45,493 bases of DNA from Muribaculaceae bacterium. GTDB lineage: Bacteria > Bacteroidota > Bacteroidia > Bacteroidales > Muribaculaceae. Shown here piece by piece: positions 1-7,899 of the stretch; the first letter of the stretch is position 1, and every line of letters starts with the position of its first letter. The stretch covers positions 1-45,493 of the forward strand of contig JAIDDJ010000015.1 in the NCBI GenBank assembly GCA_029055345.1, in the 5' to 3' direction. The notes under the pieces were generated by a model. The model was not told where the DNA came from. It saw only the letters and a program-made list of their open reading frames with translations, and searched no databases. A program made the position numbers and the translations under genes.

Positions 1-113
1 CGCCGCGAGGGGTCCCCCCTCTTATCCATGCCTTTCCTTTCGCAAAAGCCGAATTATGTGCAAAATTAATAATTTTTTCACTCCCTTTTATCCTTATCAT
101 CGATTTTTTAAAT

Positions 114-121
114 TATATTTG
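114..121 (+). promoter_or_regulatory. -7 promoter box of the mgtC-like gene
   Basis: TATATTTG matches the Bacteroidota -7 consensus TAnnTTTG. Only four bases separate it from the ATG at 126, so transcription would start at or next to the start codon, giving a leaderless mRNA. No good TTTG -33 box is seen at the expected distance (a TTTA lies 23 nt upstream). Confidence 0.55.
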
Positions 122-125
122 CCTT

Positions 126-851
126 ATGTTTGATTTTATCATTTACTTTTGGGATTCGATCAATTCCCTCGAAGTCAATCTCACCAACAGCCTTTTCCGC
201 CTCTTCCTGAGCATGATTCTCGGCATGGCCGTCGGTGCCGAACGCAAGCGGAAAGGACAGATTGCCGGTATCCGCACGTTCACCCTCATTTCTATGGGGG
301 CTTGCCTCGCGATGCTTCTCTCCATCTACGTGCCTCAGGTTTACCTCGGTCTTAAAAACGGCGACCCCGGTCGTATCGCGGCGCAGGTTATCACCGGTAT
401 CGGTTTCATCGGCGGCGGCGCTATGATACATATGAAAGGTGCGGTCCGCGGTCTGACCACCGCCGCCGGCATCTGGATGACTGCTATCATCGGTATGGCC
501 GTAGGCATCGGTATGTATCTGATTTCCATCGGCGCCACTATCCTTATCCTTCTTACTCTCGTGGCTTTCGAGCACTACGAGAAAAGCCGTGGCGTCGGTC
601 AGGTTTCCAAGGTCATTAACCTTTCTGTCGACGGTATTGTCCCCGACATTGAAAAATATCGCAAGGTATTTGTCGACCACGATGTCCACCTATCCACCTT
701 CTTCATAGAATACGATTACGAACATCGCGTCACCGACCTCAATTTCGTAATCCTTGCCCACGCTTACGCCGACCTCCTCCCCCTGCTCGCTCAGATTGCC
801 GATGTAAACCTCACTAAAAAGATAACCCTCTCTTCCCAGCTCGACATCTGA
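126..851 (+). CDS. MgtC/SapB family membrane protein
   Basis: 241 aa. The N-terminal 150 residues carry the MgtC/SapB signature: a hydrophobic start, then the conserved segment around GAERKRKGQIAGIRT (about residues 38-52), then TGIGFIGGGAMI (about 90-101) and RGLTTAAGIWMTA (about 108-120), with four or five membrane segments. The last 90 residues are soluble and probably form the ACT-like domain often found in this family. Family members are inner-membrane proteins linked to magnesium homeostasis and ATP synthase control in pathogens; the substrate here is unknown. The gene is monocistronic: its own -7 box lies immediately upstream and an intrinsic terminator follows at 896-925. The annotated ATG is the only one upstream of the conserved domain. 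Confidence 0.88.
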   Translation: MFDFIIYFWDSINSLEVNLTNSLFRLFLSMILGMAVGAERKRKGQIAGIRTFTLISMGACLAMLLSIYVPQVYLGLKNGDPGRIAAQVITGIGFIGGGAMIHMKGAVRGLTTAAGIWMTAIIGMAVGIGMYLISIGATILILLTLVAFEHYEKSRGVGQVSKVINLSVDGIVPDIEKYRKVFVDHDVHLSTFFIEYDYEHRVTDLNFVILAHAYADLLPLLAQIADVNLTKKITLSSQLDI

Positions 852-895
852 TCTCCTTTCTCACAACCGGCTTTTGGCTTCACCCCTCCCCCTAT

Positions 896-925
896 ATACT
901 TGCACTTCATGTGCAAGTATTTTTT
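896..925 (+). terminator. Intrinsic terminator of the mgtC-like gene
   Basis: A perfect 10-bp stem (896-905 with 911-920), loop TTCAT, is followed by a run of six T. It ends two bases before the -7 box of the efflux operon, so the hairpin occupies the place where the -33 box of that promoter would be. It may therefore also act as an operator. Confidence 0.75.
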
Positions 926-927
926 GC

Positions 928-935
928 TACTTTTG
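928..935 (+). promoter_or_regulatory. -7 box of the RND efflux operon
   Basis: TACTTTTG fits TAnnTTTG exactly and lies 15 bases before the ATG at 951. This decides the start of the adaptor gene, because the in-frame ATG at 900 lies upstream of the promoter. No TTTG -33 box is visible, and the space is taken by the terminator hairpin, so activation by a regulator is plausible. Confidence 0.6.
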
Positions 936-950
936 CTCAAAATTATCGTC

Positions 951-2204
951 ATGAACTGTAAATATGCTATCGCAGCTGCGTTTATCGCCTTTGCGACCGC
1001 CTGCTCCAATTCCCCCCGCGATCATGAAGCCGATGATCACGGCCACGCTTCGGAAACCGGTCAACACCTGAAGGGAGACCTCGTTCAAATGCCTGTCCAG
1101 GCCACCGAAAAGGCCGGCATTGTCTGGCAGCCGGTATCCCCCGGCGAATTCCGGGAGGCGGTCAAAACCGCCGGTATAATCGAAAACAGCCGCGGCGCCG
1201 AACGTGTAATAGCTGCTCCGGCTGCCGGAATTGTCTCTTTCAACGGCGATATTGTGGCCGGAAAAGCTGTCGCTGCCGGCCAGAGTCTGTTCTCGGTCTC
1301 TTCCAAAGGACTCGAACAGGCTGACCCCACTGCTACCCTCCAGGTTAATGTATCGGCCGCTAAAAAAGCTCTCGACCGCGCTGAATCCCTCATTAAGGAT
1401 AACCTTATCACACGCACCGAATATGAATCGCTTCGCGCCGATTATGAACGCGCTTTGGCCGCTTCTGCCACAATTGCAAACCGCACTGCCCGTTCTATCG
1501 CCATCTCTTCTCCCATGTCGGGATATCTGGTCGATGTCGCTGTGAGCCCCGGACAATTCGTGGAAATGGGGCAGACTCTCGCCACGGTCGCTATCGACCG
1601 ACGCCTGCTCCTGCGAGCCGACCTCTCGGAACGTCACCGCAATTTCGTCCCGCTCGTCGCCGGCGCCAATATTCTTCTCCCGGAATCCGACAAGACTCTT
1701 TCTCTCGCGGCCCTCAACCCGAAGGTGCTAACCGCCGGCTCTGCCCTCTCCGGAAATTCTCACTTTATCCCCGTATATATCGAATTTGACAACCCCGGTG
1801 GCCTTGGCAACGGTTCCGTGGTTGAAGCTTGGCTTCTCGGACCCGCCCGTCCTGATGTAATCGCTGTCCCCAAATCCGCCCTCGTCGAGGATGGCGGTTA
1901 TTTCTATGTCTACGTCAGGAAAGAAGATAACCACGATGCCGACCATGACCCCGACGGGCATGACGACCATGATGCCCACGCAGACCATGACGACCACGAT
2001 GACCATACCGACCACGACGCCGGCCGCCACGATGACCACTTCCTTTTCGAAAAGAGAGAGGTCCGTATCGGAGCCTCCGATGGCGAAAAGGTCGAGATTA
2101 CCGCCGGATTAGCCTCCGGTGAGGAAGTCGTAATCTCAGGAGCCCCGAGAATCCGGATGGCCGGTATGGGATCTTCAATACAGGGCCATTCTCATCATCA
2201 TTAA
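951..2204 (+). CDS. RND efflux periplasmic adaptor (CusB/CzcB type), His/Asp-rich
   Basis: 417 aa lipoprotein. The start at 951 gives a signal peptide ending in the lipobox-like ATAC (Cys at residue 18); an earlier in-frame ATG at 900 lies upstream of the promoter. A short His-rich stretch follows the lipid anchor. The body shows barrel-sandwich and helical hairpin features typical of membrane fusion proteins (for example SSPMSGYLVDV, around residue 185). Near residues 328-364 lies a very His/Asp-rich insertion (repeats of HDDHD), a likely Zn, Cu, Co or Ni binding loop. It should bridge the inner-membrane permease encoded 16 bases downstream and the TolC-like channel at 5666. The metal cannot be deduced from sequence alone; the His-rich loop suggests divalent cations. 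Confidence 0.88.
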   Translation: MNCKYAIAAAFIAFATACSNSPRDHEADDHGHASETGQHLKGDLVQMPVQATEKAGIVWQPVSPGEFREAVKTAGIIENSRGAERVIAAPAAGIVSFNGDIVAGKAVAAGQSLFSVSSKGLEQADPTATLQVNVSAAKKALDRAESLIKDNLITRTEYESLRADYERALAASATIANRTARSIAISSPMSGYLVDVAVSPGQFVEMGQTLATVAIDRRLLLRADLSERHRNFVPLVAGANILLPESDKTLSLAALNPKVLTAGSALSGNSHFIPVYIEFDNPGGLGNGSVVEAWLLGPARPDVIAVPKSALVEDGGYFYVYVRKEDNHDADHDPDGHDDHDAHADHDDHDDHTDHDAGRHDDHFLFEKREVRIGASDGEKVEITAGLASGEEVVISGAPRIRMAGMGSSIQGHSHHH

Positions 2205-2220
2205 CTTTCTGCTCAATCCC

Positions 2221-5200
2221 ATGCTCGATAAGATAATTTCTTTTTCTCTCCGACACAGAATTCTGATTGCCGTTGTCGCCGCAATTCTGGTGATTGCCGG
2301 CTGCTTCGTTGCCTCCCGGATGGAAGTCGATGTGTTCCCCGACCTGAACGCTCCTACGGTCACTGTCATGACTGAAGCGCCCGGTATGGCCGCCGAAGAA
2401 GTCGAGCAGCAGATCACTTTCCCTATTGAGACTGCCCTGAACGGCGTGGCCGGTATGCGCCGCATCCGAAGCAACTCTTCCAATGGTTTCTCGGTTGTAT
2501 GGGTTGAGTTCGATTGGGATACCGACACTTATCGCGCTCGGCAGAATGTCGCCGAACGCCTTGCCGGAATCGACCTCCCCTCAGCTGCAGGACGACCCGT
2601 AATGGGGCCTCCGACTTCTGTCCTCGGTGAAGTCTTTTTCGTCGGGCTATCTTCCGACTCAATTTCGCCTCTGGAACTCCGCTCGGTTGCCGATTCCCGC
2701 ATTGCCCCGCGGCTCGCTGCCATTAAGGGAGTCGCTCAGGTGTCGGTCATCGGCGGCGACCTAAAGGAGTATCAGATCATTCTCGACCCGGTCCGGATGC
2801 AACGCTTCGGGGTCGCTCTCTCCGATGTCACCGCAGCACTCGCTGACGTCAACGACAATGCCCCCGGTGGTGCCGTTTACGACTATGGTAACGAATATCT
2901 CATCCGAGGCACAATATCTACCCGCGACCCTGACCAACTCGCTAAAACCATTATCAAAAAGATTGGCAGCGGCCCGGCTCTGCTCCTCGAAAATGTCGCC
3001 GATGTCAGAATAGCTCCCCAATTTCCAGTCACCGGAACTGCCTCGATTTCTACCCGCCCCGGAGTCCTACTTACCGTTACTAAGCAGCCCGATACCGGCA
3101 CCATCTCTCTTACCGAAGAGATTGACGAGGCTATTGTGGCTCTCGCCCCCTCTCTCCCTAAGGGGGTTGTCCTGCATACCGACCTTTACCGTCAGCAGAA
3201 TTTCATCGATGCCTCCATCGGAAATATTAAGGAGAGCCTTATCGAGGGTGCCATTTTCGTGGTAATCGTGCTTTTCATTTTCCTTCTAAACCCTCGCACA
3301 ACTCTCATTTCTGTCGTCACCATCCCTCTTTCGATGATTATCACGCTAATCGTGCTTAATCTTATGGGACTCACTATCAACACCATGAGCATCGGCGGAA
3401 TAGCTATCGCAATCGGCTCGCTTGTGGATGACGCGATCGTGGATGTTGAGAACGTCTTCAAACGCCTGCGCTCGAATTCCCAACTCCCGGATGCGCAACG
3501 CCTCCCTAAAATCAAAGTCGTTTTCGAAGCATCCCGCGAGGTCCGGATGCCTATCCTTAATTCTACTCTCATTATCATTGTCAGCTTCCTTCCCCTTTTC
3601 TTCCTTCACGGAATGGAAGGCCGGATGCTCGTGCCCCTCGGTATCGCGTTCATCGTTTCTCTTGTCGCTTCCACCATTGTCGCCCTCACTCTCACTCCGG
3701 TCCTTTGCTCCTGGCTTCTCCCGGAAGACGGCCTTAAGAATTCCGAGCCGAAATTTGTAATCCTGATGAAGGGATTCTACAGCCGAACTCTCCAAAAGGC
3801 TCTCCATGCCGCCAAACCGATTATCATTTGCGCTATTGTCGTTTTTATCGGTGCGCTCCTGTGGTTCCTTTCTTTCGGTTCCTCTTTCTTGCCCCCTTTC
3901 AATGAAGGTTCGTTCACCATAAATGTCAGCGCTTATCCGGGTATATCTCTCGAAGAGTCTGACCGTATCGGCCGGCAGGCCGAGGAAATTCTTCTCTCGG
4001 TCAAGGAAATCGACCACGTGGCCCGCAAGACGGGGCGCGCGGAACTCGATGAACATGCACTCGGACTTAACGTCTCGGAAATCGAAGCCCCGTTCAAATT
4101 GTCAGATAGGTCGAAGGATGAACTTCTCGCCGAGCTACGCGAAAAACTTAAAGCCATCCCGGGGGCAAATATTGAAATCGGACAGCCGATATCCCACCGT
4201 ATCGATGCAATGCTTTCGGGCACGCAGGCTAATGTCGCCATCAAGGTGTTCGGCCCCGACCTCTCACATATCTATGCCATTGCATCTGATGTAAAGAACG
4301 CTATCGCCGATATTGAAGGCCTTGAGGACATAAGCGTCAGCCAGCAGTCGGTCCGCCCGCAGCTCCGCATTTCTCCTCGACGCGAGATTCTCGCTCTATA
4401 TGGGCTTACGATCCCCGAATTTGCCGCCATTGTATCTTCGCTCTCTGAAGGTGTTAAGGTTTCGCAGGTTTACGAGGGAAATATGGTCTATGATATCGTC
4501 GTGAAGATGGATCCGGCTCGCGCCGCCTCTATCGATGGTATCCGCGAATTGCCGGTCACGCTCTCCGATGGCACTCAACTCCCGCTCTCCACCCTTGCCG
4601 ACATAAGGGTGGCCGACGGACCTATCGAAATAGGCCGGGAAAACCTCGAACGGCTCGCTGTCGTCGGTGTCAATGTCGCCGGCTCCGACCTCGCCGGAGC
4701 GGTCGATAATATCCGGAACGCGGTCAACGACAAGGTCAACCTCCCCGATGGATACAGGATTGAATATGGCGGCCAGTTCGAAAGCGAGCAGCAAGCTTCC
4801 AGAACCTTGCTCCTGACTTCGCTGCTATCTTTAATCGCGATTTTTGCCCTTCTTTTCAATCAATTCCGCAATGCCCGTCAGTCGCTTATCGTGATGATTA
4901 ATCTCCCGCTCGCCCTGATTGGAGGTGTCGCCGCTATCGGTCTCGGCTCCCGCGTGGTCAGCATTCCGGCTATTATCGGTTTCATTTCCCTCTTCGGTAT
5001 CGCCACGCGCAATGGTATGCTCCTCGTCGACCGATACAATTCCCTTATCTCTAAAGGACTCTCTGTCGATGATGCCATACGTATCGGTTCAGCCGACAGA
5101 CTGAATCCGATTATTATGACGGCCCTGACTTCTGCCCTCGCGCTTATTCCTCTCGCGGCCGGTGGCGCAACGCCCGGAAACGAAATCCAGAGCCCCATGG

Positions 5201-5295
5201 CTAAAGTGATTCTCGGAGGGCTTTTATCTTCTACCCTTTTAAACATTTTCATTATTCCGATTGTATACAAAGTGACAACACGACACAAGTCTTAG
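2221..5295 (+). CDS. CusA/CzcA family heavy-metal RND efflux permease
   Basis: 1024 aa, the usual length for this family. It starts with a short cytoplasmic tail and TM1, followed by the conserved EVDVFPDLNAPTV segment (about residues 34-46). TM4 carries VDDAIVDVEN (about residues 401-410), corresponding to the proton-relay acidic residues of heavy-metal RND pumps. Two periplasmic porter regions flank the twelve membrane helices. It is a proton-driven inner-membrane exporter working with the adaptor 16 bases upstream. The stop codon TAG (5293-5295) is the first three bases of a palindromic element whose 5-bp target duplication AGTCT ends at 5292, so the present C-terminus was set by that insertion. 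Confidence 0.93.
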   Translation: MLDKIISFSLRHRILIAVVAAILVIAGCFVASRMEVDVFPDLNAPTVTVMTEAPGMAAEEVEQQITFPIETALNGVAGMRRIRSNSSNGFSVVWVEFDWDTDTYRARQNVAERLAGIDLPSAAGRPVMGPPTSVLGEVFFVGLSSDSISPLELRSVADSRIAPRLAAIKGVAQVSVIGGDLKEYQIILDPVRMQRFGVALSDVTAALADVNDNAPGGAVYDYGNEYLIRGTISTRDPDQLAKTIIKKIGSGPALLLENVADVRIAPQFPVTGTASISTRPGVLLTVTKQPDTGTISLTEEIDEAIVALAPSLPKGVVLHTDLYRQQNFIDASIGNIKESLIEGAIFVVIVLFIFLLNPRTTLISVVTIPLSMIITLIVLNLMGLTINTMSIGGIAIAIGSLVDDAIVDVENVFKRLRSNSQLPDAQRLPKIKVVFEASREVRMPILNSTLIIIVSFLPLFFLHGMEGRMLVPLGIAFIVSLVASTIVALTLTPVLCSWLLPEDGLKNSEPKFVILMKGFYSRTLQKALHAAKPIIICAIVVFIGALLWFLSFGSSFLPPFNEGSFTINVSAYPGISLEESDRIGRQAEEILLSVKEIDHVARKTGRAELDEHALGLNVSEIEAPFKLSDRSKDELLAELREKLKAIPGANIEIGQPISHRIDAMLSGTQANVAIKVFGPDLSHIYAIASDVKNAIADIEGLEDISVSQQSVRPQLRISPRREILALYGLTIPEFAAIVSSLSEGVKVSQVYEGNMVYDIVVKMDPARAASIDGIRELPVTLSDGTQLPLSTLADIRVADGPIEIGRENLERLAVVGVNVAGSDLAGAVDNIRNAVNDKVNLPDGYRIEYGGQFESEQQASRTLLLTSLLSLIAIFALLFNQFRNARQSLIVMINLPLALIGGVAAIGLGSRVVSIPAIIGFISLFGIATRNGMLLVDRYNSLISKGLSVDDAIRIGSADRLNPIIMTALTSALALIPLAAGGATPGNEIQSPMAKVILGGLLSSTLLNIFIIPIVYKVTTRHKS

Positions 5296-5629
5296 ACTCC
5301 ATCCAATAAAAAATATTAATGCAGGGTCGCATCTCAGGGAGCAGATATCGCCTTGCAGACGAAGGAGCATAGCGTGCTATGTGACTGAGGCAAAAGGCGA
5401 TATATGCCCCTGGGATGCGATGAATGGAGTAATTTAAAAACTTTAATTTTAATCAATTTAAATATAATGGCTCGTACTAATAAAATAAAGTTACCTGCGT
5501 CCGGCCTCTTTTTGGCTTAAATCTCGAATCTCTTCGGTCACAGCTCGAAGGCTGCTCCCTCAGAGATTCAAGATTTTAGCTCAAAAAGAGCCCGCCCTGC
5601 ATTTAACATTTTTTATTGGATGGAGTCTA
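5293..5629. mobile_element. MITE-like palindromic element, copy 1, with target duplication
   Basis: 337 bp. The two ends form a nearly perfect terminal inverted repeat of about 35 nt (TAGACTCCATCCAATAAAAA at the left; its complement ends at 5629). AGTCT is directly repeated at 5288-5292 and 5630-5634, as expected for a target-site duplication. Inside are two long imperfect hairpins (about 5325-5430 and 5500-5595). Their tips carry GGAGC-stem-TGTGAC: GGAGCATAGCGTGCTATGTG in the first hairpin and the equivalent on the other strand in the second. There is no transposase; the only ORF inside is 17 codons (5467-5520). It fills the gap between the efflux permease and the TolC gene, so the hairpins will be in the operon transcript. 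Confidence 0.8.
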
Positions 5630-5665
5630 AGTCTCTTTTATTAAGTTTAAACCTGACATCACACA

Positions 5666-6844
5666 ATGAGATTCCTCGGCATTTTATGTTTCCTCATCGG
5701 TCCCGCAATGCTCGCGGCTGCAGAGGATTACTCCACCACCATATCCCGTATCGTCAATTCGAATCCTTCGGTCAAAACCCTCGCCGCACGCACTGAAGCC
5801 GACATTCAGGAAAATCACACGGGGCTGAATCTCGCCAATCCCGAACTCGAACTCTCTTACCAGTGGGGCTCTCCCGCCGAGGTCCCGGATAAGAAAACTA
5901 TCGACCTCTCCCAGTCTTTTGATTTTGCCACTCTTTCCGGTGGCAAGCGTCGCGTCGCCGAAGCCAAAGATGCAGTCGCAAAATCCGCTCTCGATGCTGC
6001 CAGGCGTGATGTGGCTGCCGAAGCGGATATGATTATGACGGAAATCGTTTTCAGGTCCCGGATTGCACTGCATTATGACTCGGCCCTCAATCTGCTGCAC
6101 CGCACTCTCGATGCTGCCGAACTCGCTTTCGAAAAACAGGAAATGACCATCATCGATGTCAACTCGGTCAAGATGGAACTCAGCGCTCTCGAAGCGGAAG
6201 CCACTATTAACAATATTGATCTGGCTTCTCTCAAAGCGCGCCTCTCAAGCCTCGCCGGAGGAACCACTCTCGATTGGCGTCCTGACCAATATTTCAGCTA
6301 TGAACTCCCTCTCGATTTCGCTGACTGGTGTCGCCAGGCTGCTAATTCTTCTCCTGAAGTAGCGGCCGCCAGGGCCGAACTCTCTCTTGCCGACCGGGAG
6401 ATTTCGCTTCGTAAATCGGAAAACCTCCCCTCTTTCTCCTTAGGCTATACTTCCGAGCTCGTCACGGATGCCAACTATTACGGAGCCACTCTCGGTGTCG
6501 AACTCCCCCTCTGGGCTAATGCCGGCAGAGTGAAGGCCGCACGCGCCGCCCGCAGCGCTGCCCAACTGTCTATCGACAACGCTATCCTCGATTTCTCTCT
6601 TTCCCAAAGGGCCCTTTACGATAAGGCTATAAGCCTCCGTAAACTCGATGACACCGCCCGCAGGCTTTTCAAAGAGAGCGACATTCATCTCGCCCTTTAC
6701 CGTCTATATTCTGAAGGACAACTTTCTTCCCACGATTATCTGTCGCAGCTCCAACCGCTGCTCCAGTTGCAGCGCCGTGCATTCGAAGCTGAATTTGAAT
6801 ATCAGAAGGCGCTTGCCGAATTCCGTGCCGCAACAATCCGGTAA
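5666..6844 (+). CDS. TolC/CusC-type outer-membrane efflux channel
   Basis: 392 aa, slightly short for the family (400-480). A signal peptide (about residues 1-19, cleavage near AAAED) is followed by two long alpha-helical repeats rich in Ala, Leu and Glu with the typical OEP pattern (LEAEATINNIDLASLKARLS near 175; NLPSFSLGYTSE near 255; a second helical repeat to the C-terminus). It should form the trimeric outer-membrane duct of the metal efflux complex. It is separated from the permease by the inserted element, so its expression may be partly uncoupled. The next gene begins 13 bases after its stop. Confidence 0.88.
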   Translation: MRFLGILCFLIGPAMLAAAEDYSTTISRIVNSNPSVKTLAARTEADIQENHTGLNLANPELELSYQWGSPAEVPDKKTIDLSQSFDFATLSGGKRRVAEAKDAVAKSALDAARRDVAAEADMIMTEIVFRSRIALHYDSALNLLHRTLDAAELAFEKQEMTIIDVNSVKMELSALEAEATINNIDLASLKARLSSLAGGTTLDWRPDQYFSYELPLDFADWCRQAANSSPEVAAARAELSLADREISLRKSENLPSFSLGYTSELVTDANYYGATLGVELPLWANAGRVKAARAARSAAQLSIDNAILDFSLSQRALYDKAISLRKLDDTARRLFKESDIHLALYRLYSEGQLSSHDYLSQLQPLLQLQRRAFEAEFEYQKALAEFRAATIR

Positions 6845-6857
6845 CTCCGGTTCCCTT

Positions 6858-7775
6858 ATGAATCCATTCCTCAGTATTGCCCGAAGACTGACCCGCAGTC
6901 TCGCTGCGTCCGGCCTGATTTCTCCTCTCTCGGCTGCCCGGTTGCTACATCGTATTCAAATCGGCCGATGGCCCGATTTAATGAACCCCGCTGACCTTAA
7001 CGAAAAAATTATGCGGCTCGAATTCTTTACCGATACCTCCGATTGGACTCTACTCGCCGATAAGTTCGAAGTCAGAAAGTTCGTAGAGAGTCGCGGTCTC
7101 GGCCATATACTTGTCCCCTTATTCGGCCTCTGGGACAAGGCCGATCAAATTGATTTCAATTCCCTCCCAGGCCAATTCGCCCTGAAAGCTACCAATGGCT
7201 ACGCCCAGGTTATCCTCGTCCGTAACAAGCACGATGAAAATTTAGAGGCCATACGGCGCCGGGCCGCTAAATGGGCCCGCAAATCTTTTGGTAAAGCGGG
7301 CGCCGAACCCCATTACGCCCGTATCTGTCCCCGCTTAATCGCTGAAGAACTGCTATCCCCCACTTCCCGACCGGACTCCCTCAATGCGCATGCCCCTGCG
7401 GAGATGCTCGTCGATTACAAATTCCTCTGCTTCGACGGCAAGCCTCTATATTGCCTTATTTGCTCACGTCGCGACCCCGTGACTTTCCATCCCCTGCTCT
7501 CTGTATATTCTCTCCCCGATTGGAAAAAAATTGATGCTATCATCCCGCGGGATGCCGAACCTGAGAATATTCCGGCCCCGAAGGCTTTAGGCGAAATGAT
7601 TTCTTGCGCCTCCGTCCTCTCGAAAGGATTCCCTTTCGTCAGAGTCGACCTTTACGATATCGACGGAAAAGTCTATTTCGGAGAAATGACCTTCACTCCC
7701 GCTGCCGCACGCATCGACTATTTTAAACCCGATTTTCTCCTCCATCTCGGCTCCCTTGTCAAAATCTCTCTCTGA
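6858..7775 (+). CDS. TupA-like ATP-grasp protein (surface polysaccharide modification)
   Basis: 305 aa. I chose the ATG at 6858 (MNPFLSIARR); the reading frame is open further upstream but that part overlaps the TolC gene. Features match the TupA-like ATP-grasp family: LADKFEVRKFVESRG near residue 72, FALKATNGYAQ near 108, LLVDYKF-type segment near 195, and the C-terminal KVYFGEMTFTPAA near 270 that carries metal-ligand acidic residues. Family members are found in polysaccharide clusters and are thought to ligate amino acids or related groups to sugars. Only 13 bases separate it from the TolC gene, so it may be cotranscribed, although a functional link to metal efflux is not evident. Confidence 0.8.
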   Translation: MNPFLSIARRLTRSLAASGLISPLSAARLLHRIQIGRWPDLMNPADLNEKIMRLEFFTDTSDWTLLADKFEVRKFVESRGLGHILVPLFGLWDKADQIDFNSLPGQFALKATNGYAQVILVRNKHDENLEAIRRRAAKWARKSFGKAGAEPHYARICPRLIAEELLSPTSRPDSLNAHAPAEMLVDYKFLCFDGKPLYCLICSRRDPVTFHPLLSVYSLPDWKKIDAIIPRDAEPENIPAPKALGEMISCASVLSKGFPFVRVDLYDIDGKVYFGEMTFTPAAARIDYFKPDFLLHLGSLVKISL

Positions 7776-7811
7776 AATCCCCCCTTCTCCGACCACCTCA
7801 CTATTCCCCAT

Positions 7812-7843
7812 TTTGCTTTTTTAAGCATTTTTTGTTACCTTTG
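7812..7843 (+). promoter_or_regulatory. Promoter of the C1 peptidase gene
   Basis: TTTG (7812-7815), a 20-nt spacer and TACCTTTG (7836-7843) match the Bacteroidota promoter exactly. The ATG is 57 nt downstream. Confidence 0.75.
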
Positions 7844-7899
7844 CTATCCGAAGCATATCGCTTTGATTTTATTTTATTTTCAGTTCAATTCTAAATATC

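Noticed and set aside
900..950. Earlier start for the efflux adaptor
   Set aside because: It lies upstream of the -7 box and would spoil the lipoprotein signal peptide.
1891..2112. Met/Thr-rich 73-codon frame inside the efflux adaptor gene
   Set aside because: It is the shifted reading of the His/Asp-rich repeat DNA.
4013..4024. CACGTG in the permease gene considered as a second parS
   Set aside because: Flanking bases do not continue the parS palindrome; the same holds for CACGTG words at about 18706 and 30219.
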